Origin: Dictyobacter formicarum
GTDB lineage: Bacteria; Chloroflexota; Ktedonobacteria; Ktedonobacterales; Ktedonobacteraceae
Reading direction: 5' to 3'
Assembly (NCBI RefSeq): GCF_016587435.1
Contig: NZ_BNJJ01000028.1
Location: 42,824-106,823, forward strand
DNA length: 64,000 nt
The translations under genes and the position numbers were made by a program. The first letter of the stretch is position 1; the number at the start of each line of letters is the position of its first letter. The notes below the pieces were generated by a model. The model worked only from the letters and a program-made list of their open reading frames with translations. It had not been told where the DNA came from and made no database searches. Below are positions 1-9,183 of this stretch, in pieces.

Positions 1-1
1 A

Positions 2-1888
2 ATTATTGATAGCTTGCAGCAAGCGGCTGCGCGTGGATGCCAGTTGGCCTTGTTTCCTGAGCTGTGTATCACGGGCTATACCTGCGCCGATCTGTTCTAT
101 CAGTCTCTGTTACAGCAGCAGGCCAGAGAGGCGCTGCTGGAAATAGCCGAGGCGGCCGGGGAAGCGCAGATAGCGGCGGTCGTCGGACTGCCCTTTGAGA
201 TTGGTGGAAAGCTCTATAATTGCGCCGCGCTCGTCAGCGACTATAGCGTACAGGGTATCGTGCCCAAGACATATCTACCTACCAACAATGAATATTACGA
301 GGAGCGCTGGTTTACATCGGCCAGAGATTGTCCGCTGGATGTTATTCAGCTCGCCGACCAGACTGTTCCATTTGGCACCGATCTGCTCTTCTCAGCGCTC
401 AATTTTCCAGGGTGCATAATGGGCATTGAAGTGTGCGAGGACCTCTGGGCCGTGCAGCCACCAAGTGGGGAGATGGCCCTGGCGGGCGCTACGGTCCTGC
501 TGAATCCTTCGGCAAGCGATGAGGTTCTGGGCAAGGCTGACTATCGGCGCGGCCTGGTACAGCAACAGGCGGCACGCTGTCTGGCCGCCTACCTCTATGC
601 CGGAGCGAGCCCGGGCGAATCAACGACCGACATCGTCTTCTCCGGTCATTGCATGATCAACGAGAATGGCATTATGCTGGCCGAAACGGAGCGTTTCCAT
701 TTTTCGACCCAGATGGCGGTGGCAGATATCGATGTCCAGCGTATGAACCATGAGCGTCTGAGGAACAGCAGTTTCTCAGCCGCGCTGCCCAATCAGTCGT
801 ATCGCAACATTCCATTCAACCTGCCAATGGGAGCGGCCACCGCCGAGGCAGAGACACTGCTGCGACCAGACCTCTCGCCAACGCCCTTTGTGCCTGCCAA
901 TCCGGCGCAGCGCGCCAGGCATTGCCAGGAAATTTTCCATTTGCAGGCCGTCGGACTGGCCAAACGGCTCAAGCATACAGGCGTCACACACGTCACGCTC
1001 GGCCTGTCCGGTGGGTTGGATTCGACACTGGCCTTGCTAGTTACGCAGCAAGCCTTTGAGATCCTGAAGCTGAAGCGGGAAGGGATCGTGGCCATCACCA
1101 TGCCCGGCTTCGGCACCACCAGCCGCACCCTGAACAATGCTGAGCAACTGGCGAAATCGCTGGGCATCACCCTGCAGCAGATCCCGATCAAGGAAGCGGT
1201 CCTGCAGCACTTCAAGGACATCGGCCACGATCCCAACGTGCATGATATAACCTACGAGAATGCACAGGCCCGGGAGCGCACGCAGATTCTGATGGATATG
1301 GCGAACCAGATTGGCGGCCTGATGGTAGGTACGGGCGACCTCTCCGAGATGGCGCTGGGCTGGTGCACATACAATGCCGACCATATGTCCATGTACCACG
1401 TCAATGCTGGCGTACCAAAGACGTTGGTTCGCTACCTGATCGAGTGGAGTGCCGACAGCGTCTACAGCGGCACCACGGCCGAGGTCCTGAGGGATATCAG
1501 CGCCACACCCATCAGTCCTGAATTGCTGCCGTTGGGAGAGAACGATGCGCTGTTGCAGGAGACCGAGGCTACCATCGGCCCCTACGTCCTGCACGACTTC
1601 TTTCTCTTCTATGCCGTACGTCACGCCTTCGCACCGCGCAAGATCTTCTGGCTCGCCTGCCAGGTCTTCAAAGCCCACCACACGCCAGCAGAGATCCTGG
1701 ATTGGCTGCGCACATTTTACCAGCGCTTCTTCGCTTCACAGTTCAAGCGTTCAGCCATGCCCGATGGCCCTAAAGTTGGCTCGGTCGCGCTTTCTCCCCG
1801 TGGAGATTGGCGCATGCCCAGCGATGCCAGCAGTGCCCTATGGATACAGGAAATCGACGCCCTTAAAGAGCAGCTCGACCACAAATAA
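2..1888 (+). CDS. nadE: Glutamine-dependent NAD+ synthetase (5' partial)
   Basis: Makes NAD from deamido-NAD, ATP and ammonia released from glutamine. The frame is open to the left window edge, so the start lies upstream. The N-terminal nitrilase-type glutaminase shows its catalytic Glu (FPELCITGY), Lys (VPKTYLP) and Cys (GIEVCEDLW). The C-terminal ATP-pyrophosphatase half carries the P-loop-like SGGLDST near residue 333 and the DLSEMALGW region. Almost the whole two-domain protein is present (over 620 residues). A long hairpin follows directly, suggesting a transcription unit end. Identification is secure; only the N terminus is missing. Confidence 0.95.
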   Translation: MIDSLQQAAARGCQLALFPELCITGYTCADLFYQSLLQQQAREALLEIAEAAGEAQIAAVVGLPFEIGGKLYNCAALVSDYSVQGIVPKTYLPTNNEYYEERWFTSARDCPLDVIQLADQTVPFGTDLLFSALNFPGCIMGIEVCEDLWAVQPPSGEMALAGATVLLNPSASDEVLGKADYRRGLVQQQAARCLAAYLYAGASPGESTTDIVFSGHCMINENGIMLAETERFHFSTQMAVADIDVQRMNHERLRNSSFSAALPNQSYRNIPFNLPMGAATAEAETLLRPDLSPTPFVPANPAQRARHCQEIFHLQAVGLAKRLKHTGVTHVTLGLSGGLDSTLALLVTQQAFEILKLKREGIVAITMPGFGTTSRTLNNAEQLAKSLGITLQQIPIKEAVLQHFKDIGHDPNVHDITYENAQARERTQILMDMANQIGGLMVGTGDLSEMALGWCTYNADHMSMYHVNAGVPKTLVRYLIEWSADSVYSGTTAEVLRDISATPISPELLPLGENDALLQETEATIGPYVLHDFFLFYAVRHAFAPRKIFWLACQVFKAHHTPAEILDWLRTFYQRFFASQFKRSAMPDGPKVGSVALSPRGDWRMPSDASSALWIQEIDALKEQLDHK

Positions 1889-1900
1889 TCGTCCCCATAC

Positions 1901-1941
1901 AATCTACACCCGGCGCGTTGCGTACGCGCCGGGTGTAGATT
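1901..1941. terminator. 17-bp perfect hairpin after nadE
   Basis: The arms 1901-1917 and 1925-1941 are perfect inverted repeats of 17 bp (core ACACCCGGCGCG) around the loop TTGCGTA. It sits 12 bases after the nadE stop. There is no U-run, so it may be a bidirectional hairpin or mRNA-stabilising structure rather than a classical intrinsic terminator. Confidence 0.6.
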
Positions 1942-2139
1942 CGATGCACATATACATATATAGAAATGGCATCACGTTTCACACCACCATGCAAGCCATC
2001 AAAGGCATCGCCAGCTTGCTACAACCAGCTTAACCCGAGCAGGCATATCAAGGCCTTTTATTCTGTGCTGAAATAGGCTACTATCATACATAACATCCCA
2101 CAAAAAGCGAACAGAACAACAGAGATGGAGATATATCGT

Positions 2140-2601
2140 ATGACTAACGAATCCGAGGCCGTCCGCAAGCAGATTAACAAACTAATGGCCCAGACCTTCG
2201 CGCTCGTCGAGGCCTGTCCCCGTGGCCGCGTGACAACGTACGGCTGGATCAGCAAGGCCCTGGGCTATCCACGCAGCGCCCGCATGATCGGCTGGTTTAT
2301 GCATGAGGCCAGCGAACCAACGCCAGCACAGCGCGTAATCAACAGCAAAGGCGAGCTCAGTGGAAGCCGCGCCTTTGGACAGATCGGCCGCATGCGCCAG
2401 CTTCTGGAAGCCGAAGGCGTCACGTTCCTCGAAGATGGACGCGTAGACCTCAAACGCTACGGCTGGGACCCCTCGCGCGACCTGAGCGAAGAAGAGCGTC
2501 AGCAAATCCTGGAGGAAGCGACCGCGCACCCGGTAGAATCCAATGCCCGCACACTCAACATAGTGCTCACCGATCCAGCCTCGCCCTTCAAGAGCGAATA
2601 G
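2140..2601 (+). CDS. Alkyltransferase-like protein (ATL, MGMT family without the catalytic Cys)
   Basis: DNA-binding domain of the O6-alkylguanine-DNA alkyltransferase family. The motif that would be PCHR in an active MGMT reads PAQRVINSKGELSG here, so the alkyl-accepting cysteine is absent. ATL proteins bind O6-alkylguanine and hand the lesion to nucleotide excision repair. The start was placed at 2140 because GGAG (2127-2130) lies 9 bases upstream; an in-frame ATG at 2125 overlaps that site. The product is about 153 aa. The helix-turn-helix and arginine-finger region (GYPRSARMIGWFM) is visible. The C-terminal tail of about 60 residues is longer than in minimal ATLs. It stands alone between two hairpins. 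Confidence 0.85.
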   Translation: MTNESEAVRKQINKLMAQTFALVEACPRGRVTTYGWISKALGYPRSARMIGWFMHEASEPTPAQRVINSKGELSGSRAFGQIGRMRQLLEAEGVTFLEDGRVDLKRYGWDPSRDLSEEERQQILEEATAHPVESNARTLNIVLTDPASPFKSE

Positions 2602-3054
2602 CTTCCAAACGGCGAACCGCAACAATACCGTGGGTGCGGCCTTCAACAGCCGCTTGTCGCCCGCACACGTGGCGACCTGGTGGCCGCGCCGCTCGGTTCC
2701 TCACTTGTCTGACACCTTGCCACACGCGTTACCCAAAAGAAACGTGAAAGAAACGTGCGCTGTAGCGCACGTTTTGCTTCAAAGGTTTCGTATTTCTTGT
2801 CGCATTCTCTCGCTTGATGTTTGTAAAATGCATTGAGCACGAAAGACGCACACGCTTTTTGTATCTATTGCTGTATTATCTAAAAATGAGGCTTTAAAAA
2901 GCTTGTTATCGTATTCAATAATAGATACAATTATATTTATGATTCTCTCTTCTTCGAGTTTACAAGATAACTGGGTTTTTTATAAAGTCACGCACCACTA
3001 TGCATTTCGGAATTTGATCGAGTCAGCAATAAAGCAAGGATGTGAAATCAGTAT
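2602..3054. other. Intergenic, with one hairpin
   Basis: No gene is seen here. The only clear structure is a 10-bp perfect inverted repeat, AAACGTGCGC / GCGCACGTTT, at 2751-2774. The right part (2860-3050) is AT-rich and probably carries the promoter of the next gene. Confidence 0.5.
2751..2774 (+). terminator. Hairpin, probable terminator of the ATL gene
   Basis: Arms AAACGTGCGC (2751-2760) and GCGCACGTTT (2765-2774) surround a TGTA loop. The A-rich left and T-rich right flanks are typical of a bidirectional intrinsic terminator. Confidence 0.55.
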
Positions 3055-3966
3055 ATGAATCATTTTAGTAACACGGCCTTTACTCCAGAAGATCCGCAGA
3101 TAACCACACAGAGCCAGATGCCAATCACAGTGCTATTAATTATGTATGGATTTATAATCGTTATAATGTGTTCCTCAGTGATAGGGTTTATAATAACGGC
3201 TTCTCCAAATCTAGCTAGCATCTTTGTAAATCGCACCTTCTTTAGAGATACGTTTCTATGTCTAATATTCTTATTAAACTTCATCGCACTTCTACGTAAC
3301 TCGTATTTGCCGTCACGTTACTGGAGCAGGTTGCAAAAAAAACGACAGCTAGCATTTTGGCAGCCAGAGCGCTATCTGGCCCTGCATCAACCTGTCGCAT
3401 CGTTTGAGCTGCCGCAGCCCACCCGAGTTGCGGTCAATATACACATGAGTGTTTTTTTTCTAATCCTTTTACCGTATTGCTTCATTTCAATGGCATTATT
3501 CTGCATATTATATATCGAATTGTCCTTATTCTATACTTTATTGATCAGCATTGGAGTCGCTCTGCTATTAAGTATATTTCTACTCACTGTGACATATGTG
3601 CGGCGGAACAAGCCTAAATGGCCCTATGTGGAAGTGCATGAGGACGGCATCGCCGCCGCGCTGGATAAGATCGGGGAGCCATTACCATGGCAAGATATCT
3701 GCTTCTTCGCTACCTACAAGGGACCGCCCACACCATTCGCGATTGGTACCAACAAATATGCCCGCTATTATGAACTGGCCAGTCACCAGAGGATCATACG
3801 CTGGCGACACCACCCCAGGCTCTCGCCCTGGATGGCAACCCGGCCTGTACTAGACCAGGCCGCTTATAATCGCTGGCAGCAACAGTTGCTCGGCTATATC
3901 AAAGAACGCACCAGCCTGCCTCTGGTCGACCTGGACAGCGTACCGATGCCATCCGAAGAAAAATAA
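3055..3966 (+). CDS. Membrane protein of unknown function
   Basis: 303 residues, family not recognised. It has hydrophobic segments near residues 22-50, 63-80, 130-150 and 155-180, so about four membrane spans. A cytoplasmic C-terminal part of about 115 residues follows, with the pattern VEVHEDGIAAAL...LPWQDICFFATY that recalls bacterial PH-like (YdbS/YcxB type) domains. The gene is AT-rich in its first half (frequent ATA/TTA codons) and richer in GC in its soluble half. No partner gene is adjacent. Function is not assignable from sequence alone. Confidence 0.7.
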   Translation: MNHFSNTAFTPEDPQITTQSQMPITVLLIMYGFIIVIMCSSVIGFIITASPNLASIFVNRTFFRDTFLCLIFLLNFIALLRNSYLPSRYWSRLQKKRQLAFWQPERYLALHQPVASFELPQPTRVAVNIHMSVFFLILLPYCFISMALFCILYIELSLFYTLLISIGVALLLSIFLLTVTYVRRNKPKWPYVEVHEDGIAAALDKIGEPLPWQDICFFATYKGPPTPFAIGTNKYARYYELASHQRIIRWRHHPRLSPWMATRPVLDQAAYNRWQQQLLGYIKERTSLPLVDLDSVPMPSEEK

Positions 3967-4044
3967 GAGCACTATGTATGTCCACGTATGGATGGGAACT
4001 GGTTCATGTTTCGGAGGCGTGTGTGTTTATAGGTTATGTAATAA

Positions 4045-4926
4045 ATGAAAGTGAGCTTATATATGGATAAGCAACACACAGACGGGAACGATACCATTGT
4101 GTCCTATCCGACGCCATATGCGGATGTCAATGCGGTGCTGCACGATTTTGCGGCTAGTTTGCAGGCGCTCTTAGGGAGTCACTTCAGGGGCATGTATCTG
4201 TATGGGTCGCTGGCCCTTGGTGATTTTGATCCGCACAGTAGCGACATTGATTTTATCGTCGTGACCGATGCCGAGCTTGCGGATGATCTCTTTAAGGGGC
4301 TTCAGGATCTGCACGAGCGCTTTGATCACAGTGGCTCACCGTGGGCGGGAAAGATAGAGGCGGCCTATATTCCACAGGATGCCCTGCAGCACACCACTGC
4401 AACCACTGCCTGCTATCCCCAGGTCGAGAAGGAGAGGCCGCTCTTCAAAGGTCCCCTCGAAATTGGCTGGAGTTTTCAACGTCATACCCTGCGCGAGCAT
4501 GGAGTGAGAGTAGTGGGACCCAATCCACACCAGCTTTTTGCCCCCGTTGATCAAAGCGATCTATGGCAGGCGGCGGATGCCATCGCGCGAAAGGAGTGGC
4601 TAGAGCGGGTAGATGATCCCGACTGGTTAGGCTGGGCGCGACAAAGGGGAAGCCAGTCCTTTGTCGTTTTGATGCTCTGTCGCTTTCTGTACACACTCGA
4701 CACGGGTGGAGTAGCCTCTAAGCTTGTGGCTGCACGCTGGGTCCAACGGGCGCTGGGAAAACGCTGGTCCGTGCTGATCGAGTGCGCCCTGGCAGGGCAA
4801 CATGAGAGCGGCGAAGCGCCTGATAGCGACATGCAAGACACCATAGCCTTGATCAGATATACGGTCGATCAAATAGAGCACCATCATAGGTTCGGGGCTT
4901 GCCCCCGATTGTCAAGCCCATCATAG
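4045..4926 (+). CDS. Nucleotidyltransferase-domain protein, AadA/DUF4111-like, 3' end altered
   Basis: Polymerase-beta-type nucleotidyltransferase. The motif LYGSLALGDFDPHSSDIDFIVV (about residues 51-73, given as key residues G-S-x6-D-x-D) is the metal- and nucleotide-binding core. The helical C-terminal half, with WARQRGSQSFVVLMLCRFLY, is like aminoglycoside adenylyltransferases and DUF4111 proteins. The substrate could be an aminoglycoside or something else. The last about 14 residues (from HRFGACPRL) are encoded by a 37-bp repeat at 4882-4926, so the native C terminus was replaced or extended by the repeat. An alternative start is at 4063. Confidence 0.8.
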   Translation: MKVSLYMDKQHTDGNDTIVSYPTPYADVNAVLHDFAASLQALLGSHFRGMYLYGSLALGDFDPHSSDIDFIVVTDAELADDLFKGLQDLHERFDHSGSPWAGKIEAAYIPQDALQHTTATTACYPQVEKERPLFKGPLEIGWSFQRHTLREHGVRVVGPNPHQLFAPVDQSDLWQAADAIARKEWLERVDDPDWLGWARQRGSQSFVVLMLCRFLYTLDTGGVASKLVAARWVQRALGKRWSVLIECALAGQHESGEAPDSDMQDTIALIRYTVDQIEHHHRFGACPRLSSPS

Positions 4927-4990
4927 GTTCGGGGCCTGCCCCCGATTGCCAAGCCCATCATAGGTTCGGGGCTTGCCCCCGATTGTCGCC
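4882..4990. repeat. Three tandem copies of a 37-bp repeat
   Basis: Copies begin at 4882, 4919 and 4956 with a period of exactly 37 bp. Each contains CATCATAGGTTCGGGGC and a CCCCCGATTG block. The third copy runs into the left arm of the inverted-repeat element beginning near 4953. The first copy encodes the end of the preceding gene. Confidence 0.85.
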
Positions 4991-5228
4991 CTCCGCAGGA
5001 GCGGCGACACGGTGCCCGGCCGGTTCGGCTCCATCACCGTCGTCCCCTCGACCAGAGAGAGGTCCCCGCGATGCCTTGGGGAGCACCCGCAGGACGTCGC
5101 CGCGAGGTGCGTTCGGAGGAACTCGTGCCCGGTGGCCGGATCATCCAACCCCAGCAAAGCGCCCGGATACGGGGCCGCTACTCTTGCGGAGGGCGGCAAT
5201 CGGAGGCAAGCTCCGAACCTATGGGCTT
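4953..5228. mobile_element. MITE-like inverted-repeat element of about 276 bp
   Basis: The left end 4953-5000 and the right end 5181-5228 are imperfect inverted repeats of about 47 bp: TAGGTTCGGGGCTTGCCCCC on the left against its complement in CGGAGGCAAGCTCCGAACCT on the right, both followed inward by CCCTCCGC-type sequence. The interior of about 180 bp is very GC-rich and encodes nothing convincing. This layout fits a non-autonomous element. No target duplication could be identified, partly because the left end is itself in a tandem array. Confidence 0.6.
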
Positions 5229-5441
5229 CGTTTCTCGGGTGCCTTCTCTCCTGCGCGTCCTTGTCGTCTGGATATTGTCTTTCCGAGGCTACCAGCGCTC
5301 TTTTTATAAACATCGGGCGCCCGAAATGGGTAAAGCCGGATAACAGGAAGATAGGGCCAACATATAAATAGTTTGAAGAACCAAAAGACAGGAATTCAAA
5401 TTTTCGCATGTTGGTCTGCTTTTCCGACACAGCGAGAGCGC

Positions 5442-6122
5442 TTAATCAAGCTGTTGATGCAAGAACTCAATGGTACGTTCCCAGGCCACGCGAGCAGCCT
5501 CAGCGTCATACTCGGGGCGATTCTCCTCGAAGAACCAATGTTTGGTCCCTGGATACGTATGGACAGTGACCGGCCTTCCCGCAGCCTGGAGCTCCTGCTC
5601 CATCTGTGCAGACGACTCAGCCGGCTCGAAAGGGTCATCCTCCGCGAAGTGGCAGAGATATGCGGCCTTTGAGCCGCTGTAGTCCAATCCGCTGTAGGAG
5701 GCATAAAAGCTCACGACTGCGGCGATCTCCTCGGCCAGGTTGACAGACATGTCGAGCGCGTAGGCACCTCCCAGCGAGAAGCCGACGAGGGCAAGCTTGC
5801 CGCGACCGCCCGCCGGATGTGTCGCAGCGTGTTGGCGCAGAACCTGTATCGCTCCCGCGAGGTCGCCGCGCACCCTCTCCACATCCTGATTCAGTGCCGC
5901 GACCAACGCTTCCGCTTCCTCGACCGACGCGGTCGTCTTGCCGTGGTAGAGGTTGGGGGCGAGCGCTACAAAGCCTACCTCCGCGAGCCGGTCGCAGACC
6001 CGTTTGAAGACGTCGGTGAGGCCCCACCAGGCATGCAGGACCAGCACCCCTGGTCCGCTGCCATGTTCGGGAACGGCCAGATAGGCGCTGATCGTTCTCC
6101 CATCAGCTTGGAATTCTCTCAT
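5442..6122 (-). CDS. Dienelactone hydrolase-family protein
   Basis: 226-residue alpha/beta hydrolase. The nucleophile elbow is GFSLGG (around residue 117), with Ser in place of the Cys of classical dienelactone hydrolase. The usual early motif is LVLHAWWGL, and the late catalytic His sits in GTKHWFFEE. Members hydrolyse dienelactones or other small esters; the natural substrate here is unknown. The start is supported by an AAGGAGAG-type site just upstream (complement of the bases after 6122). It is convergent to nothing and stands alone. Confidence 0.88.
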   Translation of the reverse strand: MREFQADGRTISAYLAVPEHGSGPGVLVLHAWWGLTDVFKRVCDRLAEVGFVALAPNLYHGKTTASVEEAEALVAALNQDVERVRGDLAGAIQVLRQHAATHPAGGRGKLALVGFSLGGAYALDMSVNLAEEIAAVVSFYASYSGLDYSGSKAAYLCHFAEDDPFEPAESSAQMEQELQAAGRPVTVHTYPGTKHWFFEENRPEYDAEAARVAWERTIEFLHQQLD

Positions 6123-6735
6123 AACTACTCTCCTTAAAAAAGCAAGAAATACGGTGCTTCAAGGAGCAGAGAACACATATTTTGTACACCGTTGTCCAAA
6201 ACTTCCCTGTTTCTGGGCGGAAGCCATGAGCCGTGTTCGGTTCCTGCATCTCTCGACACCTGCCTGGCGCAACTCGCCGGACAGCAACCTATTCTCTCAC
6301 GCAACGGCAAAAACGGTAACATGTGTAGCGTCATTTCCACGCTCAGGAATCCCTCCTCGTGGGAAGGGTCACTGTAGGGGAATGGCATTGATCAGCGTGT
6401 CACATGACGAGGGAGTAGCACGCCTGGTTTGCTTTGTCTTCGACATACGGTCAACCTCACTTCCACATGTCCACATCCCTGGTGGCGAATATGCGTACCT
6501 GCTCTGAAGTCAAGAGATCTAGTGGAATAATCTGCTACATCCGAGAGAACAAGCAAGCTAGCGCTTCGTATTCCCGGTCAGCCGCTTATGGTTGGGGTCA
6601 AGTGCTCATGTGTCGGCTCTTACACAATCCAGGTGAAGATCGTTTCAGCATCGGCCCCGCGCAGTGTGGTATAGTGATCAGGTACAGATTGTCCAGCCAT
6701 CAAACATACCGATGGCAAACCTCTCCAGGAAAACA
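6123..6735. other. Intergenic, no gene supported
   Basis: About 610 bases. Several open frames exist on both strands, but none has a recognisable product, a good ribosome binding site or coding-like codon use. The promoters of the two flanking divergent genes should lie here. Nothing else stands out. Confidence 0.4.
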
Positions 6736-7338
6736 ATGCGAGATTCGATACAGATCAGACCAGCACAGCCAGGTGACGCTGAGGTAGCAGCAGTTCTGCT
6801 TGCCTCAGCGTATACGCATACACCTGTCACCTATCCTCTGCGAGAAGAACACGAGAACGGGTGGATCAAGCGTTTACAGGACTTCTTCCGCCAGGACGGC
6901 AATCGTTTTAGCTATCAAAACATCCAGATCGCCGAACAGGGCACAGAGGTGATCGGATTGATTTTGAGCTTTGGGGGTCGAGATGAGGCACGGCTCAACG
7001 CCGCCGCTGGCAGCTGGCTCAAACGTGAGGCTAAAGACGACGAATGGTATGTCGATGCACTCGCGGTGCTCAAAAATTGGGGCCGCAAGGGGATCGGCAC
7101 GCGCCTGCTGCACACTGCGGAGCAGCAGGCGCGCCAGCACCACTATCCCAAAATTGCTCTGAATGTCGCTCAAGGGAACAAGCAGGCATTGGACCTGTAT
7201 ACGCAACTGCACTATGTTATCACCCAGCAGACCTTCCTCTATCAACGTCCCCATGTACGCATGGTAAAAACATTGGAAAACGGGGAACAGAGAAACGACG
7301 GCAATGTTAGCGAAGACGGGAAAGCAGCCTGGACGTGA
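6736..7338 (+). CDS. GNAT-family N-acetyltransferase
   Basis: Transfers acetyl from acetyl-CoA to an amine on an unknown substrate. The acetyl-CoA-binding motif is VDALAVLKNWGRKGIGTRLL (R/Q-x2-G-x-G/A as WGRKGIG), followed by ALNVAQGNKQALDLYTQLHY, the family's C-terminal N-x5-A-x2-L-Y signature. The start was placed at 6736 because AGGA lies 6 bases upstream; in-frame starts at 6664 and 6712 lack a site. The product is about 200 residues, with a polar, low-complexity tail of about 20 residues after the domain. Confidence 0.88.
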   Translation: MRDSIQIRPAQPGDAEVAAVLLASAYTHTPVTYPLREEHENGWIKRLQDFFRQDGNRFSYQNIQIAEQGTEVIGLILSFGGRDEARLNAAAGSWLKREAKDDEWYVDALAVLKNWGRKGIGTRLLHTAEQQARQHHYPKIALNVAQGNKQALDLYTQLHYVITQQTFLYQRPHVRMVKTLENGEQRNDGNVSEDGKAAWT

Positions 7339-7382
7339 TTAGCCAGGAAATCCACTATGTCTTGATCAAGTTTCATCTGGAT

Positions 7383-8237
7383 TTATTTGAATCCAGATGA
7401 TTTGATCGACGTGACAAGCTGGCGCTGAAAGAGAAAGAAAAGTAACAGGGTAGGGAGAGCCGCTATCGTGGAAGCAGCCATAATATAATTCCAGGAGCCT
7501 GCATACTGCGTTTGAAAGTTTTCGATACCAATCTGTACCATCCACAGACTCTGGTTATTGGTAATCGTCAGAGGCCAGAGAAAACTATTCCAGTTCGCCA
7601 GGAAAAAGAAGACAGCGAGCGCAGCAAGAATTGGTTTGCTCAAAGGAATAATCAGACGCCAGTAGACTTGCCAGTGGTTGCAGCCATCCAGAATAGCCGC
7701 CTCGCCTAATTCTTTAGGGATGCCCAGGTAGAACTGCCGTAGCAGGAAGATCCCGAAGGCATTAAAGAGCGCTGGAATAATCAGACCTCCAAAGTTGTTG
7801 AGAAGTCCAAGCATTTTCACCAGGATGAATAGTGGCACGAGAATCACCGGGAGAGAAACCAGAAAGGTCGCGAAAATACCCAGGAAGATGACATCTCGGC
7901 CAGGGAAGCGCAGCCACGACAACGCGTAGGCCGCCATTGAGTGAAAGAGCAGCGCCCCCATAGTTACACTACCAGCGACAATAAAACTATTGAGCATGTA
8001 ACTCAGAAACGGAACCTGGGTGAAGACGTAAATAAAGTTCGCCAGTGTAGGAGCAGAAGGAATCAGGCTCATACTCATTTCATCTGACGACCCCTTGAAC
8101 GCGCTGGATAACATCCACAAAAGCGGGAAAACGACCAGTATCGCCAGCACAGCAGTTAAAAGAAAGAGCCCGATCTTGCCAGGATGCAATCGAAAGGCCT
8201 GCGAACGAGTAGTCGTAGAGTGATTAATCAAACTCAA
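7383..8237 (-). CDS. Sugar ABC transporter permease, MalG type
   Basis: Inner-membrane permease of a carbohydrate ABC importer (CUT1). It has 284 residues with six hydrophobic segments. The EAA loop EAAILDGCNHWQVYWRLIIPL (EAA-x3-G-x9-I-x-L-P) contacts the ATPase. Its start overlaps the end of the upstream MalF-type gene by 14 bp, so the two are translationally coupled. No ATPase gene is in the operon; CUT1 systems often share an MsmK-type ATPase encoded elsewhere. Confidence 0.92.
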   Translation of the reverse strand: MSLINHSTTTRSQAFRLHPGKIGLFLLTAVLAILVVFPLLWMLSSAFKGSSDEMSMSLIPSAPTLANFIYVFTQVPFLSYMLNSFIVAGSVTMGALLFHSMAAYALSWLRFPGRDVIFLGIFATFLVSLPVILVPLFILVKMLGLLNNFGGLIIPALFNAFGIFLLRQFYLGIPKELGEAAILDGCNHWQVYWRLIIPLSKPILAALAVFFFLANWNSFLWPLTITNNQSLWMVQIGIENFQTQYAGSWNYIMAASTIAALPTLLLFFLFQRQLVTSIKSSGFK

Positions 8238-9183
8238 AGCGTCCTCCTTTGGTTACCGTGAACATGAGAATGGTAGCAACCAGCAGAATGACGACAAGAA
8301 ATGAAGCCATCGCTGCGGCATATCCATAGTTACCGAATTGAAATGCCTGTTGGTAGATATAGAAAATACCCAGAGAAGTCGAATTGGCTGGTCCACCTTG
8401 CGTCATCACAAAAATCAGATCGAAACCCTGGGAACCAGCAACAGCCGAAACGAGAGACACAAGAAGCACAAAAAAGCTTGTAGGTTTAAGGAGAGGCCAG
8501 GTTACATACCTGAATGTGCTCCAATGACCTGCCCCATCTAAACGAGCGGCCTCGTAATATTCCGGAGATATCTCTTGCAATCCAGCCAGGAAAATCACCA
8601 TGTAGTAACCCATCCAGAACCAGATGGTAACCACCAGAATGGTACCCAGAGCAAGCTTTGGATCGCCCAGCCACGAATTGCCGCTGATTCCTACCATCTG
8701 CAAAAGTTGGTTGATCAGGCCAATCTTGTCGATCAGTAAGAACTTCCACACAAAACCAACGACGACAAGGCTGACAACATTTGGTAGGAAGAACATACTG
8801 CGAAAGACGCCAACCAGAGGAATTTTCTGCTTGACCAGTATCGCGAGGAACAGGCTGCACACAAAAAGACCAGGCACGAAGAGAAAAATGTAGAGTAAGG
8901 TGACGCGTAAACTTCCCATAAACTGCGCGTCGGAGAACATGGCCGTGTAGTTTTGCAGCCCGACAAAGGTGATGTTGCCAAAGCCATCGACATTAAAAAA
9001 GCCCATGCCCAGAGCCATTACCATCGGTATGCCCAGGAAGATAAGCAGTCCGAGCATATCTGGCAGCAGAAAGAAAGACGCTGCAATCCATTCACGATGC
9101 TTACGTGAGAGGCCCCTGGGCCGGGAGCCTCTCACCGCTTGCATGTCTTCCTTCTCTTTTACTAGGAGAGATGGAAAGCTCAT
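8224..9183 (-). CDS. Sugar ABC transporter permease, MalF type
   Basis: Partner permease of the same CUT1 importer, 319 residues. It has a short cytoplasmic N terminus (RGLSRKHREW) and six membrane spans. The EAA loop is YYEAARLDGAGHWSTFRYVTWPL. It overlaps the solute-binding-protein gene upstream by 4 bp (ATGA-type junction) and the MalG-type gene downstream by 14 bp. The order binding protein, MalF, MalG is the standard one. Confidence 0.92.
   Translation of the reverse strand: MSFPSLLVKEKEDMQAVRGSRPRGLSRKHREWIAASFFLLPDMLGLLIFLGIPMVMALGMGFFNVDGFGNITFVGLQNYTAMFSDAQFMGSLRVTLLYIFLFVPGLFVCSLFLAILVKQKIPLVGVFRSMFFLPNVVSLVVVGFVWKFLLIDKIGLINQLLQMVGISGNSWLGDPKLALGTILVVTIWFWMGYYMVIFLAGLQEISPEYYEAARLDGAGHWSTFRYVTWPLLKPTSFFVLLVSLVSAVAGSQGFDLIFVMTQGGPANSTSLGIFYIYQQAFQFGNYGYAAAMASFLVVILLVATILMFTVTKGGRFEFD

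Noticed and set aside
4899..5430. Several long frames on both strands through the GC-rich element
   Set aside because: Stop-poor because of GC content and repeats; no product, site or codon bias supports them.
6154..6507. 117-residue plus-strand frame in the gap before the acetyltransferase gene
   Set aside because: No recognisable family, Cys/Ser/Pro-rich out-of-frame composition and no ribosome binding site.
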